A stretch of DNA of 64,000 nucleotides from an uncultured Rhodospirillales bacterium (GCA_902825855.1 CADECW010000003.1:62001-126000), one strand, 5' to 3'; shown: positions 36,177 to 45,739, numbered from the stretch's first letter. The notes: generated by a model from the letters alone, not told the origin. A program made the numbers and translations.

Positions 36177-37076
36177 TCACCACTTCACCTCCGGCGGCAG
36201 CGACATCAGGATCGCTTCGACGTTGCCGCCGGTCATCAGGCCGAACTTGGTGCCGCGGTCGTGCAGCAGGTTGAACTCGACGTAGCGGCCGCGGCGCATG
36301 AGCTGGTGCTCACGCTCGGCCGCCGTCCACGGCTCGTTCATGTGCCGGCGCACGATCCGGGGATAGACGTCGAGGAAGGCCTCGCCGACCGAGCGCGTGA
36401 ACGCGAAGTCGCGGGCGAACTCGCCGCTGTCGAGATCGTCGTAGAAGATGCCGCCGACACCGCGCGCCTCGCCGCGGTGCGGCAGATAGAAGTATTCGTC
36501 GCACCACTTCTTGAAGCGCGGATAGTACGTCTCGTCGTGCGCGTCGCAGGCGGCTTTCAGCGCGCGATGGAAGGCGTCGGTATCAGGCTGGTGCGGCGCC
36601 ATCGGCGTCAGATCGGTGCCGCCGCCGAACCAGGCGCGCGTGGTCACGATATGGCGCGTGTTCATGTGCACCGCCGGCACCCTGGGCGACTGCATGTGCG
36701 CCACCAGCGAGATGCCCGTGGCGTAGAAACGCGGATCGTCTTCCGCTCCCGGGATCTGCTTGCGGAATTCCGGGCTGAACTCGCCGAACACGGTCGAGAC
36801 GTTGACGCCCACCTTCTCGAAGACGCGGCCGCGCATGAGCGACATGACGCCGCCGCCACGATCCTCGCCGGGCGCCGAATCGCGACGCCATTGCTTGCGC
36901 TCGAAGCGGCCGGGCGGGAGGTCGCCGTGCGTGCCGGAAAGCTCGTCCTCGATCTTCTCGAAAGCGGTACAGATGCGATCGCGGAGGTTCTCGAACCAGG
37001 CGCGTGCTTCGTCCTTGCGATGCTGCACGGTGGCGTCGTCGGGCAGCGGTGTCGGATTTTTAGTCGGAGAGCGCAT
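36177..37076 (-). CDS. hemF: Oxygen-dependent coproporphyrinogen III oxidase
   Basis: The 299-residue protein converts coproporphyrinogen III to protoporphyrinogen IX in heme synthesis, using O2. Conserved blocks are present: [20 protein letters not shown] with the preceding [11 protein letters not shown], the [24 protein letters not shown] segment, and [20 protein letters not shown] near the C-terminus. The length is normal. The start overlaps the trmL end by 17 bp, so both share a transcript. It is cytosolic. Confidence 0.96.
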   Translation of the reverse strand: MRSPTKNPTPLPDDATVQHRKDEARAWFENLRDRICTAFEKIEDELSGTHGDLPPGRFERKQWRRDSAPGEDRGGGVMSLMRGRVFEKVGVNVSTVFGEFSPEFRKQIPGAEDDPRFYATGISLVAHMQSPRVPAVHMNTRHIVTTRAWFGGGTDLTPMAPHQPDTDAFHRALKAACDAHDETYYPRFKKWCDEYFYLPHRGEARGVGGIFYDDLDSGEFARDFAFTRSVGEAFLDVYPRIVRRHMNEPWTAAEREHQLMRRGRYVEFNLLHDRGTKFGLMTGGNVEAILMSLPPEVKW

Positions 37077-37521
37077 CGAATCCCGTGGTCTGGCGAAGGG
37101 CCTCGCTGACTACCATGGCGGCGGCAAGGGCGACATTGAGCGAGCGTGCGCCTTTCTGCAGCGGGATGCGCAGCCGCACGTCGGCGGTGTCGTGCACTTC
37201 GTCCGGCACGCCGGCGCTCTCGCGGCCGAACAGCAGGATGTCGTCGGCGCGGAAGGCGACCCCAGGGAAATCGCTCGCGCCCTTGGTCGTCAGCAGGACC
37301 AGCCGGCCCGCCGGCCGGTCGCGCTTGAAGGCGGCCCAGGACGCATGCCGGGCGATGCTCGCCAGATCGTAGTAGTCCATGGCGGCGCGACGGATGCGCT
37401 TGTCGTCGACCGGGAAGCCGCAGGGCTCGATCACGTCCAACGCTACTTTCAGACACGCCGAAAGCCGGATGAAGGCCCCGAGGTTCTGGGGGATGTCGGG
37501 TTCGAACAGCGCCAGTCGCAT
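37060..37521 (-). CDS. trmL: tRNA (cytidine(34)-2'-O)-methyltransferase TrmL
   Basis: The 153-residue SPOUT-class protein methylates the wobble base 2'-O in certain tRNA-Leu. It begins [20 protein letters not shown]. The SAM-binding knot region holds [16 protein letters not shown] and [21 protein letters not shown], as in TrmL. The start at 37521 was chosen because the longer frame to 37710 has no homology-like content. It overlaps hemF at the 3' end. Confidence 0.94.
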   Translation of the reverse strand: MRLALFEPDIPQNLGAFIRLSACLKVALDVIEPCGFPVDDKRIRRAAMDYYDLASIARHASWAAFKRDRPAGRLVLLTTKGASDFPGVAFRADDILLFGRESAGVPDEVHDTADVRLRIPLQKGARSLNVALAAAMVVSEALRQTTGFDALSD

Positions 37522-37700
37522 GGCATCCGTTGTACTCGCTGCGCGGCCCGCGTCCGCGCCGCGAAAGCGCCCGCCGTGGGCCGTGCGGCGCGCTGTCGCA
37601 GAACGCCCGCTACAAGGCCTGCGACCAACAGAGCCTTGAAACATAAGGCGCTTTTGCGGTCTAAAGACCCATCTCCTCGGGGGGCGGAAAGAGAAAGCAA

Positions 37701-38267
37701 ATGGCTGCATCGACTGTTCCGACCGGTGGGCATGGCGATCCCACCCGGCGCGACTTCCTCATGGTCGCAACCGGCGCCCTAGGCGCTGTCGGCATCGCCG
37801 CGACCGCCTGGCCCTTCATCAACAATCTCAATCCGGCCGCCGATACGCTGGCGCTGTCGTCGATCGAGGTGAGCGTGTCGCCGATTCAGGTCGGCCAGGC
37901 CATTACCGTGAAGTGGCGCGGCAAGCCGGTGTTCATCCGTCATCGCACGCCGGAAGACATCAAGGCCGCCGAAGCCGTGCCGATGTCGGAGCTACCCGAT
38001 CCGCAAACCGACAATTCGCGCGTCACCGACACCGCCAAGAAGGTACGGCCCGAGTGGCTGATCATGATCGGCATCTGCACCCATCTCGGCTGCGTGCCGC
38101 TCGGCAACAAGCCCGGCCAGGACAAGGGCCCCTACGACGGCTGGTACTGCCCGTGCCACGGCTCGGCCTATGACACGTCGGGCCGCATCCGCAAGGGACC
38201 GGCGCCGAGGAACCTCGTGATTCCGGACTACCTGTTCACGTCCGACACCCTCGTCCGTATCGGCTGA
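37701..38267 (+). CDS. petA: Ubiquinol-cytochrome c reductase iron-sulfur subunit (Rieske)
   Basis: The 188-residue Rieske protein of the bc1 complex has a twin-arginine leader ([19 protein letters not shown]) that also serves as the membrane anchor. The [2Fe-2S] ligands are Cys126 and His128 in CTHLGC and Cys150 and His153 in CPCHGS. Cys131 and Cys152 would form the conserved disulfide. It passes electrons from ubiquinol to cytochrome c1 on the periplasmic side. First gene of the petABC operon, preceded by a modest AAAGAGAAAG site. Confidence 0.97.
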   Translation: MAASTVPTGGHGDPTRRDFLMVATGALGAVGIAATAWPFINNLNPAADTLALSSIEVSVSPIQVGQAITVKWRGKPVFIRHRTPEDIKAAEAVPMSELPDPQTDNSRVTDTAKKVRPEWLIMIGICTHLGCVPLGNKPGQDKGPYDGWYCPCHGSAYDTSGRIRKGPAPRNLVIPDYLFTSDTLVRIG

Positions 38268-38300
38268 TCGTCAGCGGTCGCCCGCCCAGGAGCTAGCAGA

Positions 38301-39536
38301 ATGGCCTCGTCCCACGGCACGCCGCCGGTCTTCAACAACAAGGTGATCGCCTGGATCGATCACCGCCTGCCGGTCTTCTCGTATCTCGAGAAGGAGTATC
38401 ACACCTTCCCGACGCCCCGGAATTTCAACTATTTCTGGAATTTCGGCGCGATCGCGACGGTTATGCTGGTGCTGATGATCGCCACGGGCGTTGTCCTGGC
38501 GACCAACTACACCCCGCACGTGTTGATGGCCTTCGACTCGGTCGAGCGCATCGATCGCGACGTGCCGCAGGGTTGGCTGATCCGCGACCTGCACATGAAC
38601 GGCGCCTCGTTCTTCTTCATCGCCGTCTACATCCACATCTTCCGCGGCATGTACTACGGATCCTACAAGGCGCCACGTGAGCTGCTGTGGATCCTGGGTG
38701 TCGTCATCTTCCTGCTGATGATGGCGACGGCCTTCATGGGCTACGTGCTGCCGTGGGGCCAGATGAGCTTCTGGGGCGCCACCGTCATCACCAATCTCTT
38801 CTCCGCCATCCCCGTGGTCGGCGATTCGATCGTGACCTGGCTGTGGGGCGGCTTCTCGGTCGACAACCCGACTCTCAACCGCTTCTTCGCGCTGCACTAC
38901 CTGCTGCCGTTCATCATCGTGGCGGTGGTGGCGCTGCACGTCGTTGCGCTGCACGTGCACGGCTCGAACAACCCTCTGGGCATCGACCCGCGCGGCCCGC
39001 AGGACACCGTGCCGTTTCATCCCTACTACACGATGAAGGACGGCTTCGGCGTGGTGGTCTTCATGATCGTCTATGCCGGCTTCACCTTCTTCGCGCCCGA
39101 CTACATGGGCCACCCCGACAACTACATCCCGGCCAACCCGCTGGTGACGCCCGAGCACATCGTGCCCGAATGGTACTTCCTGCCGTTCTACGCGATCCTG
39201 CGCGCGATCCCCGACAAGCTGGGCGGCGTGATCGCCATGTTCGGCGCCATTGCCGTGCTGTTCGTGCTGCCCTGGCTCGACACCTCGCGCGTGCGTTCGG
39301 CGACGTTCCGGCCGATCTACAAGTGGTTCATGCTGGTCCTGGTGGTCGACGTGATCGTGCTCGGCTTCTGCGGCGCCAACCCGCCGGCGGGCTTCTGGAT
39401 CCCGTTGGCCCAGGTCGCCACCGTCTACTATTTCTTCCACTTCCTGATTTTGCTGCCGATCCTGGGCAAGATCGAACGACCGTTGCCACTGCCGCCCAGC
39501 ATTGCCGACGCCGTGCTCAAGAAGAAGGCGGCCTGA
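38301..39536 (+). CDS. petB: Cytochrome b subunit of the bc1 complex
   Basis: The 411-residue protein has eight to nine hydrophobic helices and the heme ligand His pairs in [19 protein letters not shown] and [20 protein letters not shown]. Other conserved motifs are [38 protein letters not shown] (the PEWY ubiquinol-oxidation site) and the [12 protein letters not shown]-terminal block. It is the quinol-oxidising and quinone-reducing subunit in the inner membrane. It lies 33 bp after petA and 3 bp before petC. Confidence 0.97.
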   Translation: MASSHGTPPVFNNKVIAWIDHRLPVFSYLEKEYHTFPTPRNFNYFWNFGAIATVMLVLMIATGVVLATNYTPHVLMAFDSVERIDRDVPQGWLIRDLHMNGASFFFIAVYIHIFRGMYYGSYKAPRELLWILGVVIFLLMMATAFMGYVLPWGQMSFWGATVITNLFSAIPVVGDSIVTWLWGGFSVDNPTLNRFFALHYLLPFIIVAVVALHVVALHVHGSNNPLGIDPRGPQDTVPFHPYYTMKDGFGVVVFMIVYAGFTFFAPDYMGHPDNYIPANPLVTPEHIVPEWYFLPFYAILRAIPDKLGGVIAMFGAIAVLFVLPWLDTSRVRSATFRPIYKWFMLVLVVDVIVLGFCGANPPAGFWIPLAQVATVYYFFHFLILLPILGKIERPLPLPPSIADAVLKKKAA

Positions 39537-39539
39537 TCC

Positions 39540-40322
39540 ATGCGCAAGCTTCTCGTCACTGGCGCGATCGCCGTCGCTGCCCTCGCTACCGGCGCCGTGG
39601 CCATCGCCGCCGGCACCACGGAGCATCCGCCGCACAAGCACTGGCACTTCCAGGGTCCGTTCGGCACGTATGACCGCGCCGCCGCCCAGCGCGGCTATCA
39701 GGTCTATCACGAGGTCTGCTCGGCCTGTCATTCGCTGGCGCTGTTGTCGTATCGCAACCTCATGGAACTCGGGCTGACCGAAAATCAGGTCAAGGACCTG
39801 ATCAAGGACATCCAGGTCCCTGACCTCAACGACGACGGCCAGCCGATCGAGCGGCCGGCACGCCCGTCGGACCGCTTCAAGAAGCCGTTCCCCAACGAAG
39901 CCGCCGCGGCCGCCGCCAACAATGGCAAGGCGCCGCCCGATCTCAGCGTAATCGTCAAGGCACGCGAGAACGGCCCGGACTATATCCATGGGCTGCTGGT
40001 CGGCTATGTGCCGTTTGACAAGCTGACTCCGGAGCAGATCAAGGAGTACGCCGTCACCAAGGACGACAACTTCAACAAGTACTTCCCGGGCCACAAGATC
40101 GCGATGGCGCCGCCGCTGGCCGACGACAAGGTGACCTACGTCGATGGCACCAAGGCCACGACCGATCAGGAAGCCTCCGACGTCGTCGAATTCCTGGCCT
40201 GGGCATCCGAGCCTCACATGGAGGACCGCAAGCGCACCGGCGTTCGCGTCATCCTGTTCCTGCTCGCGATGGCCGGCTTTATGTACGCCGTCAAACGCTC
40301 GGTATGGTCCGACAAACACTGA
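39540..40322 (+). CDS. petC: Cytochrome c1 subunit of the bc1 complex
   Basis: The 260-residue protein has a signal peptide (residues 1-24). The heme c site CSACH is at Cys60-Cys63-His64 in YHEVCSACHSLALL, and an MAPPLADDKV segment near residue 187 carries the axial Met. A C-terminal anchor helix (about 235-252) follows in VRVILFLLAMAGFMYAVKRSVW. It takes electrons from the Rieske protein and passes them to soluble cytochrome c. It closes the petABC operon. Confidence 0.97.
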   Translation: MRKLLVTGAIAVAALATGAVAIAAGTTEHPPHKHWHFQGPFGTYDRAAAQRGYQVYHEVCSACHSLALLSYRNLMELGLTENQVKDLIKDIQVPDLNDDGQPIERPARPSDRFKKPFPNEAAAAAANNGKAPPDLSVIVKARENGPDYIHGLLVGYVPFDKLTPEQIKEYAVTKDDNFNKYFPGHKIAMAPPLADDKVTYVDGTKATTDQEASDVVEFLAWASEPHMEDRKRTGVRVILFLLAMAGFMYAVKRSVWSDKH

Positions 40323-40375
40323 ACGGTCACTGACCTGGTCAACGGTACGAACTCTAAATTTCGTATCGGCGCTTG

Positions 40376-40388
40376 AACCCCACAGGGG
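40376..40388 (+). terminator. Small GC-rich hairpin downstream of petC
   Basis: ACCCC-ACA-GGGGT forms a 5-base stem about 55 bp after the petC stop. No T-run follows, so it is only a possible terminator or pause site. Confidence 0.3.
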
Positions 40389-40402
40389 TCATCCCAGTTC
40401 AA

Positions 40403-40432
40403 ATAGACGTTCCCTAACTGGAGGACGTCTAT
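40403..40432 (+). promoter_or_regulatory. Hairpin with the ribosome binding site in its loop
   Basis: ATAGACGT (40403-40410) and ACGTCTAT (40425-40432) pair perfectly around a 14-base loop that holds GGAGG. The stem ends one base before the ATG at 40434. It could control translation as an RNA switch or thermometer, or expose the Shine-Dalgarno sequence. Confidence 0.6.
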
Positions 40433-40433
40433 A

Positions 40434-40823
40434 ATGTGTGACTACTCACTTGAACTGTATCGTTCACGGCCTGCCGCCCAAGAAGAGCAGTACACGCTCC
40501 ACCGCTTCCCCAGCGGAACCATGGGCTTCGTAGCCGGCACCGACTGCGAGACCGCAGTCTGCATGCCAGCCGGAGCACGCCTCAGCCTCGAAGGCATCAA
40601 CGAGACGGTGCAGCGCGCCTTCTCGATCGGGCCTCGCGAGGAAGTGGCGATGACCCGCCTCGAGGTCACCGGGCATGCCCATCGCGACGCCGTCCGCTTC
40701 GGCAACGGCCGCGAGGTACTGCTGCAGAGCCTCAATGCCGGGGTGACCTGCCGGCTCGCGCCGCGCGACCTCGACAAGGTTCTGGGCCTCGAGACGACCA
40801 CCCCTGAGCTGGTCGAGGCCTAG
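40434..40823 (+). CDS. Conserved hypothetical protein of the MCDYSL type
   Basis: The 129-residue soluble protein begins MCDYSLELYRSRPA, like a family of hypothetical proteins seen in alphaproteobacteria such as Bradyrhizobium (from recall). It is rich in short strands, with AVCMPAGARLSLEGI and MTRLEVTGHAHRDAVRFG. No catalytic motif is evident. Its ribosome binding site sits in a hairpin loop. It follows petC but is probably a separate unit, since 111 bp with two dyads intervene. Its stop interlocks with the CitE-like gene. Confidence 0.75.
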   Translation: MCDYSLELYRSRPAAQEEQYTLHRFPSGTMGFVAGTDCETAVCMPAGARLSLEGINETVQRAFSIGPREEVAMTRLEVTGHAHRDAVRFGNGREVLLQSLNAGVTCRLAPRDLDKVLGLETTTPELVEA

Positions 40824-41731
40824 GCTTTCTTGAGACGGCGTTCGATCGCGTCGTAGCGGGCAATCAGCCTTCGGGCGCGATCGATCACCGGGATGTCGAT
40901 CATCTTTCCGTCCACGGTGAAGGAGCCGCGGCCCCCGGCTGCGGCTTTTTCATCGGCCGCAATCAGCTTTCGAGCGGAGGCGACATCTGCGGCGGACGGC
41001 GTGAAGGCCTCGTTCAGCGCCTGCACCAGGCCGGGATGGACGCAGGTCCCACCCGAGAAGCCGAAGCGCCACGCCCGCTCGGCGCTCTTCTTGTAGGCGG
41101 CAGGGTCGGAGTAGTCCGCCACCGTACCCAGGATCCCGATCATCGCCACCCCGTGCGCCTGCGCGGCGAAGGCGACCAGCCGCTTGGGCAGTTCGAGCGA
41201 CTCGTCGCTCGGGATCGAGCCAGTCTCGAGGGCAAAATCCTCGCCGCCCAGCATCATGGCGATGACGCGCGGGCCGCGCTCGGCGATGTCGTTGAGCTCG
41301 GCGAGCGCCCGCGGATGCTCGATCATGGCGGCGAAGCCCACGCTTCCGACCGCCATGCCGCGCTCGCGCTCGAGTTCGGTCACCGCCTCGTCGAGCAGGC
41401 GAAGGTGCTGCACGCCCTCGGTCTTGGTGATGAACAGCGCCGACAGGCCCGGCCGCACGGCGGCTTCGATGTCGGGGATGGCGAGCCGCATCGGCCGGTT
41501 GATGCGCACGGCGACATCGGCGCCGCCGCGCACCACCCGCTTCATCGTCTCGGGCAGCATGGCGCGCGCCGTGGGCTTCTCGGCCACGGTTACGCTGTCC
41601 TCGAGGTCGACGAGGATGCAGTCCGCGCCGCGCTCGTGTGCCTTGTCGATGAACTTGGCAACGTTGCCCGGGACGTAGAGGATCGAACGCCAGACGGGCG
41701 GAGGAGGCCGCCGGGACGCGGAAACGGTCAC
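40820..41731 (-). CDS. CitE-like HpcH/HpaI aldolase/citrate lyase family protein
   Basis: The 303-residue TIM-barrel lyase is read from a GTG at 41731 that overlaps the stop of the upstream gene (GTGA). It shows RSILYVPGNVAKFIDKAHERGADCILVDLEDSV, AVRINRPM, an FITKTEGVQHL strand, AMIEHPRAL and MLGGEDFALETG, all typical of CitE/malyl-CoA lyase-like enzymes. It likely cleaves or makes a malyl-, citramalyl- or similar CoA ester. The CaiB-type CoA transferase coupled to it could supply that CoA thioester. Confidence 0.88.
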   Translation of the reverse strand: MTVSASRRPPPPVWRSILYVPGNVAKFIDKAHERGADCILVDLEDSVTVAEKPTARAMLPETMKRVVRGGADVAVRINRPMRLAIPDIEAAVRPGLSALFITKTEGVQHLRLLDEAVTELERERGMAVGSVGFAAMIEHPRALAELNDIAERGPRVIAMMLGGEDFALETGSIPSDESLELPKRLVAFAAQAHGVAMIGILGTVADYSDPAAYKKSAERAWRFGFSGGTCVHPGLVQALNEAFTPSAADVASARKLIAADEKAAAGGRGSFTVDGKMIDIPVIDRARRLIARYDAIERRLKKA

Positions 41732-42963
41732 TTCTTCCTGCCCTTCGAGATGACCCCGGCCTGGCACAGCTTGTCGTACTCGGCGGCGCCCAGCAGCGGC
41801 TTCAGCAGTGCTTCGTTGTGCTCGCCGATCTTCGGCGCGGCATGGCGCAATGCGCCGGGCGTGCCCGACATGCGTGGCACGATGGGATGCGTCGGCAGCT
41901 CGCCCATCTCCTCGTCGGGGACTTCGATCAGCGCCTCGCGCTCCAGAACATAGTCGTCCTGCACGATCTGGGCGATGTCGTACACCGGTCCAATGGTGAC
42001 ACCGGCCTCGTCGAAGAACTTGAGGTTGGTCGCAAGGTCGCGCTCGGCGATGAAGCCGCCGATGATCGCGTCGAGTTCCAGTCCGTTGCGGACGCGCTCG
42101 ATGTTGGTGGCAAACTTCGGGTCCTTCACCAGCTCCGGCCGGCCGATCTTGACCAGCACGCGCTCGGCCATGCCCTGGGTCGAGGCAGACAGGCACACCC
42201 AGTGCCCATCCCTGGTCTGGTAGACGTTGCGCGGGGCCGCGTTAGTCGAGCGGCTGCCGGTGCGCTCCTTCACCTCGCCGGTGAGCTTGTGGTTGGCGGC
42301 CTGCGGGCCGAGCACGGAAAACAACGGGTCGAACAGCGGCAGGTCCATGACCTGGCCCTTGCCGCCGTTGATCTCGACCTCGCGCAGCGCCACCATGACC
42401 GCGCCGTATCCATAGAGCGCCGCGATGGCGTCGGCGAGATACATCGGCGGCAGTACCGGCTCGCGGTCGGCGAAACCGTTCATCGACGCGAAGCCGCTAT
42501 AGCCTTCGATCAGGGTGCCGAATCCCGGCTTGTGGCGATAGCGACCGTCCTGCCCCCAACCCGAAATGCGCACGATGATGAGCTTGGGGTTGATCTCGTG
42601 CAGGTCTGCCGGGGCGAGCTGCATGTCTTCGAGCACGCCCGGCCTGAAACTCTCGACCAGGACCTGTGCCGACTTCGCGAGCTCGCGCACGATGGCACGG
42701 CCGGCGTCCGAGCGCAGGTCGAGTGCCACGCTCTTCTTGTTTCGGCTGTTGACCTTCCACGCCGTTTCGATGCCCTTGACACGCCACGAGCGCAGCGTAT
42801 CGCCCTCGGGCGGCTCGATCTTGATCACCTCGGCGCCGAAGTCGGCCAGTTGCAGCGTCAGTACGTTACCCGCGACGAGGCGCGACAGGTCGATCACGCG
42901 GACCCCGTGCAGGGGGCCGCGCGCGGCGGGTGTGAAGCTCTTCCTTGCGGGTCGCCTAGCCAA
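41728..42963 (-). CDS. CaiB/BaiF (family III) CoA-transferase
   Basis: The 411-residue protein starts at a TTG (42963) with MARRPARKSF then GPLHGVRVIDLSRLVAGNVLT, the family start. Other family III blocks are ADFGAEVIKIEPPEGDTLRSW, NSRNKKSVALDLRS and ADVLVESFRPGVLED-like sequence (VLVESFRPGVLEDM). The catalytic Asp lies in the segment after the NPKLIIVRISGWGQDG run. It moves CoA between carboxylic acids. It is coupled to the CitE-like gene by a 4-bp overlap and overlaps the dienelactone hydrolase gene by 8 bp. Confidence 0.9.
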   Translation of the reverse strand: MARRPARKSFTPAARGPLHGVRVIDLSRLVAGNVLTLQLADFGAEVIKIEPPEGDTLRSWRVKGIETAWKVNSRNKKSVALDLRSDAGRAIVRELAKSAQVLVESFRPGVLEDMQLAPADLHEINPKLIIVRISGWGQDGRYRHKPGFGTLIEGYSGFASMNGFADREPVLPPMYLADAIAALYGYGAVMVALREVEINGGKGQVMDLPLFDPLFSVLGPQAANHKLTGEVKERTGSRSTNAAPRNVYQTRDGHWVCLSASTQGMAERVLVKIGRPELVKDPKFATNIERVRNGLELDAIIGGFIAERDLATNLKFFDEAGVTIGPVYDIAQIVQDDYVLEREALIEVPDEEMGELPTHPIVPRMSGTPGALRHAAPKIGEHNEALLKPLLGAAEYDKLCQAGVISKGRKK

Positions 42964-43624
42964 GATGCTTGCCGAAGAACTCCAGCGTGCGCGCCATGGC
43001 CTGCTTGGAGGCCGCGGCGTCGTAGCTGCCGCGCTCGTCGCAATGGAAGCCGTGATCGGCCGGATAGTCGAATATCTGCACGTCGGGATGCAGCTTGCGC
43101 AGCTCGTTCACGTGCGTCATCGGAATGTGCATGTCCTTGTCGCCGAAATGCAGCTGGGTCGGGACCTGCGCCTTCTCGCTCTTGAGCCCGTGGATGCCGC
43201 CGCCATAGTAACCCGACACCGCATCGGGCTTGAGCCGGGTCGCCGCCAGCCAGGCGATGGTGCCGCCCCAGCAATAGCCGGTGACCGCCACCTTCTTCGC
43301 GCCGCGCCGCTTCAGCTCCTCGATCGCCGCCTCGACGTCCTGCACCGGCTTGTCGAGCCCGAGTTCGGTCACGTACTTGCGGCCCTCGGCAATGGTGTCG
43401 GGAGTGTAGCCGAGCTCGATGCCGGTCTTGATGTGGTCGAAGAAGCGCGGCGCCAGCGCGAGATAGCCGTCGGCTGCAAACTTGTCCGTCACCGCCCGGA
43501 TATGGTGGTTGACGCCGAAGATCTCCTGGATGACGACCACGCCGCCCTTGGGCGTGCCCTTCGGCGTGGCAAGATGAGCGCCGATCTCGCCGGCCTTTGA
43601 CTTAAGACGAATATCCTCACCCAT
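42956..43624 (-). CDS. Dienelactone hydrolase family protein
   Basis: The 222-residue alpha/beta hydrolase follows a strong GGGAGG site. The nucleophile is Cys in VAVTGYCWGGTIAW, the Asp is in FDYPADHGFHCDERG and the His is in the same segment, as in carboxymethylenebutenolidase-type enzymes. The N-terminus GEIGAHLATPKGTPKGGVVVIQEIFGVNHH is typical. It may open a lactone or hydrolyse an ester. It is the first gene of an operon with the CoA transferase and CitE-like genes. Confidence 0.9.
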   Translation of the reverse strand: MGEDIRLKSKAGEIGAHLATPKGTPKGGVVVIQEIFGVNHHIRAVTDKFAADGYLALAPRFFDHIKTGIELGYTPDTIAEGRKYVTELGLDKPVQDVEAAIEELKRRGAKKVAVTGYCWGGTIAWLAATRLKPDAVSGYYGGGIHGLKSEKAQVPTQLHFGDKDMHIPMTHVNELRKLHPDVQIFDYPADHGFHCDERGSYDAAASKQAMARTLEFFGKHLG

Positions 43625-43682
43625 GAGAATTCCTCCCGGTTGCGGGCGGCATCTGACATGGTAATGGCGCGCCGTTCAACCG

Positions 43683-43699
43683 GCTCCCCATCGGGGAGC
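43683..43699. repeat. Hairpin in the divergent promoter region
   Basis: GCTCCCC-ATC-GGGGAGC is a perfect 7-base stem in the 110 bp between the dienelactone hydrolase and PaiB-like genes. It may be an operator or a short dispersed element. Confidence 0.4.
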
Positions 43700-43734
43700 G
43701 AAAGCAAGCCCAGAGCGAGCCCCGAGAGTCAGCG

Positions 43735-44358
43735 ATGTATATCCCGAAGCATTTCGAAGGCAGCGAGCCGACCGGCCGCGAGATCATGCAGGCCCATAGC
43801 TGGGCCCTGCTGATGACCACCGACACCGAGGGCGCGCCGATGGCGACCCATCTGTCGCTGCTCTGGCAGGACGACGGCTCCGAGCATGGCTCGCTGATCG
43901 GTCACATGGCCCGCGCCAACGGCCACTGGAAGCTCTTCGAGCGCCCCGCCGATTCACTCGCGCTGTTCTGGGGCCCGCACGCCTATGTCTCGCCGACCTG
44001 GTATGCCCCCGGACCCAAGGTTCCGACCTGGAATTACGTCACCGTGCACGCCTACGGCCGGCCGCAGATCATCGACGACACCAACGGTGCGCTGGTCGTG
44101 CTGGCCAAGCTCGCGGCGGTCTACGAGGGCGCCGGCCCCGACGCCTGGGGCCTCGGCCGCCTGCCGCCCGGCAACGCCGAGGCGCAGACCAGGGGCATCG
44201 TCGCCTTCCGCATGCCGCTCACGCGCATCGAGACCAAGATCAAGCTGAGCCAGAATCGCGATCTCGAAGACCGCACCCGCGTCATCGCCAATCTCGAAGC
44301 AAGCGACAACCAGGATGCCCAGGCTACGGCCAGGTGGATGAAGCGCGTCCTGCCCTGA
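43735..44358 (+). CDS. PaiB-like FMN-binding family protein
   Basis: The 207-residue protein has the family start MYIPKHFEGSEPTGREIMQAHSWALLMTTD, then THLSLLWQDD, GHMARANGHWK and SPTWYAPGPKVPTWNYVTVHAYGRP. Members are small split-barrel flavoproteins, one of which is the negative regulator PaiB of Bacillus. Whether this one regulates genes or is an oxidoreductase is open. It is divergent from the dienelactone hydrolase. Confidence 0.9.
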   Translation: MYIPKHFEGSEPTGREIMQAHSWALLMTTDTEGAPMATHLSLLWQDDGSEHGSLIGHMARANGHWKLFERPADSLALFWGPHAYVSPTWYAPGPKVPTWNYVTVHAYGRPQIIDDTNGALVVLAKLAAVYEGAGPDAWGLGRLPPGNAEAQTRGIVAFRMPLTRIETKIKLSQNRDLEDRTRVIANLEASDNQDAQATARWMKRVLP

Positions 44359-44377
44359 TCGTCATCGGTATCGGGTG

Positions 44378-45739
44378 TCACTTCGCCTTCAAGAGATCGG
44401 TCACCTTGAGGATGATGAGCTCGTTGTCGTCGGATCTGCCCAGCACGCGTCCCGACGAGAAGGGCAGGTTGTTGTCGTTGCCGACGATGACGCGGTCGTC
44501 GTCGATTACGTCGACGTTCTCGATGGTGAAGAACGGGAAGGCGAGCTTGCCGTCCTTGCCGCCCTGCCTGGCAAGCTTCTGCGGATCGTCGATGTCCATC
44601 AGGTCGATGTAGCCAACCTTCTTCACGAACCCGTCGCCGTCGGCCTGGCCGAGATCGACCTTGTAGATGCGCTTGAACTTGGCCGGGACGTTGAAGCAAT
44701 CGGGCTTGGGCGTGCCGCCGGCGCAGGCGAGGGCGGGGTCGCCTTCGGTGTCGTCGCGCTCGATGATCAGACCGCTCGTCGCATCGATCAGGTTGAAGTC
44801 GCCGATCGCGTTGGTCGGCGCCTCCAGCGCATATTTCCAGCTCCTGCCCGTGTACGTCCCCTTGTCGACGTCGAACTCCAGGATGCGGAGGTAGGCGATG
44901 CCTTCCTTCGACTCGGGCTTGCCGTCCACCGTCACCAGCGGACCCTCGAGCAGCGGATAGAGGAACTTGCCGTCGGCCGAGGCTGCCATGCCTTCGAAGC
45001 CCTTGCTGCGGCGGACCTCGAACTTCACCGGGCCAGGCGCCGCCGGCAACGACATCGCCGGATGGTCGGGCGAGCGCACGAGCTTGCCGTCGACCACGGT
45101 CTCGAACACCTGCAGGACCTTGCCGTTCCTGTCGGTCTTGATGAGGAACGGCCCGAACTCGTCGCCGAACCACAGCGCGTCGCCGATCGGCTGGATCGAT
45201 TCGATGTCGAAGTCCGAGCCGGTGAGATAGCGCCTGGCCGTGTTCTCGTTGACGATGCGGAACGGCACCTTGCGGTCGGGATCGTGCAGGAAGGTGGTCG
45301 ACACGCGCTCGATCGCGCCGCTCTTCCAGTCGGGCTTCAGCACGTGGAACATCAGCATGGCATCAGGCGAATTGGCCTTCGAGCCGAAGCCGTTGTCGGT
45401 CAAGGTCAGGAAGGTGCCGTCCTTCATGTTCTTGATGCCCGACAGGCCCTGCACCGGCTGGCCCTTCAGCGGCAGGCTGATGCCGGTCGGGCGAGGCGCG
45501 GCCTTGTCGGACAGGGCCGAGATGCCGGGCACGCTCTCCGGCGTGTCGACGCGCTGGCCTGGAGGGCCGGCGTAACGTCCGGAGATCTGCAGCTGTTCGG
45601 GCCCATCGGCCGGCGGCGGCACCAGAGTCAGTGCTGGCAGGATTGCGTGGCCCTCGAGCACGGCGGGGTACTTTGTCTGCGCCATCGCGCCGGTCGCCAG
45701 GAGGGTCGCCGTCGTGGCGAGCAGGAACGGTTTCAGCAT
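44378..45739 (-). CDS. Esterase-like activity of phytase family protein (secreted)
   Basis: The 453-residue protein is read from MLKPFLLATTATLLATGAMAQ at 45739 with GGGAG before it; an ATG at 45763 adds eight residues before the signal peptide. It has a Sec signal peptide. The mature part carries the beta-propeller pattern of the phytase-like esterase family: GLSGIKNMKDGTFLTLTDNGFGSKANSPDA, RNGKVLQVFETVVDG, FEGMAASADGKFLYPLLEG and DDDRVIVGNDNNLPFSSGR near the C-terminus. It is divergent from a PhoX gene, and a Pho-box lies between them, so it probably helps release phosphate from organic sources. Confidence 0.86.
   Translation of the reverse strand: MLKPFLLATTATLLATGAMAQTKYPAVLEGHAILPALTLVPPPADGPEQLQISGRYAGPPGQRVDTPESVPGISALSDKAAPRPTGISLPLKGQPVQGLSGIKNMKDGTFLTLTDNGFGSKANSPDAMLMFHVLKPDWKSGAIERVSTTFLHDPDRKVPFRIVNENTARRYLTGSDFDIESIQPIGDALWFGDEFGPFLIKTDRNGKVLQVFETVVDGKLVRSPDHPAMSLPAAPGPVKFEVRRSKGFEGMAASADGKFLYPLLEGPLVTVDGKPESKEGIAYLRILEFDVDKGTYTGRSWKYALEAPTNAIGDFNLIDATSGLIIERDDTEGDPALACAGGTPKPDCFNVPAKFKRIYKVDLGQADGDGFVKKVGYIDLMDIDDPQKLARQGGKDGKLAFPFFTIENVDVIDDDRVIVGNDNNLPFSSGRVLGRSDDNELIILKVTDLLKAK

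Noticed and set aside
38271..40319. A 682-codon minus-strand frame opposite petB and petC
   Set aside because: The product is low-complexity with many His and Arg, while the other strand encodes clear cytochrome b and c1.
40340..40400. A strong terminator after petC
   Set aside because: There is only a 5-base stem without a T-run, so I kept it as a weak feature only.
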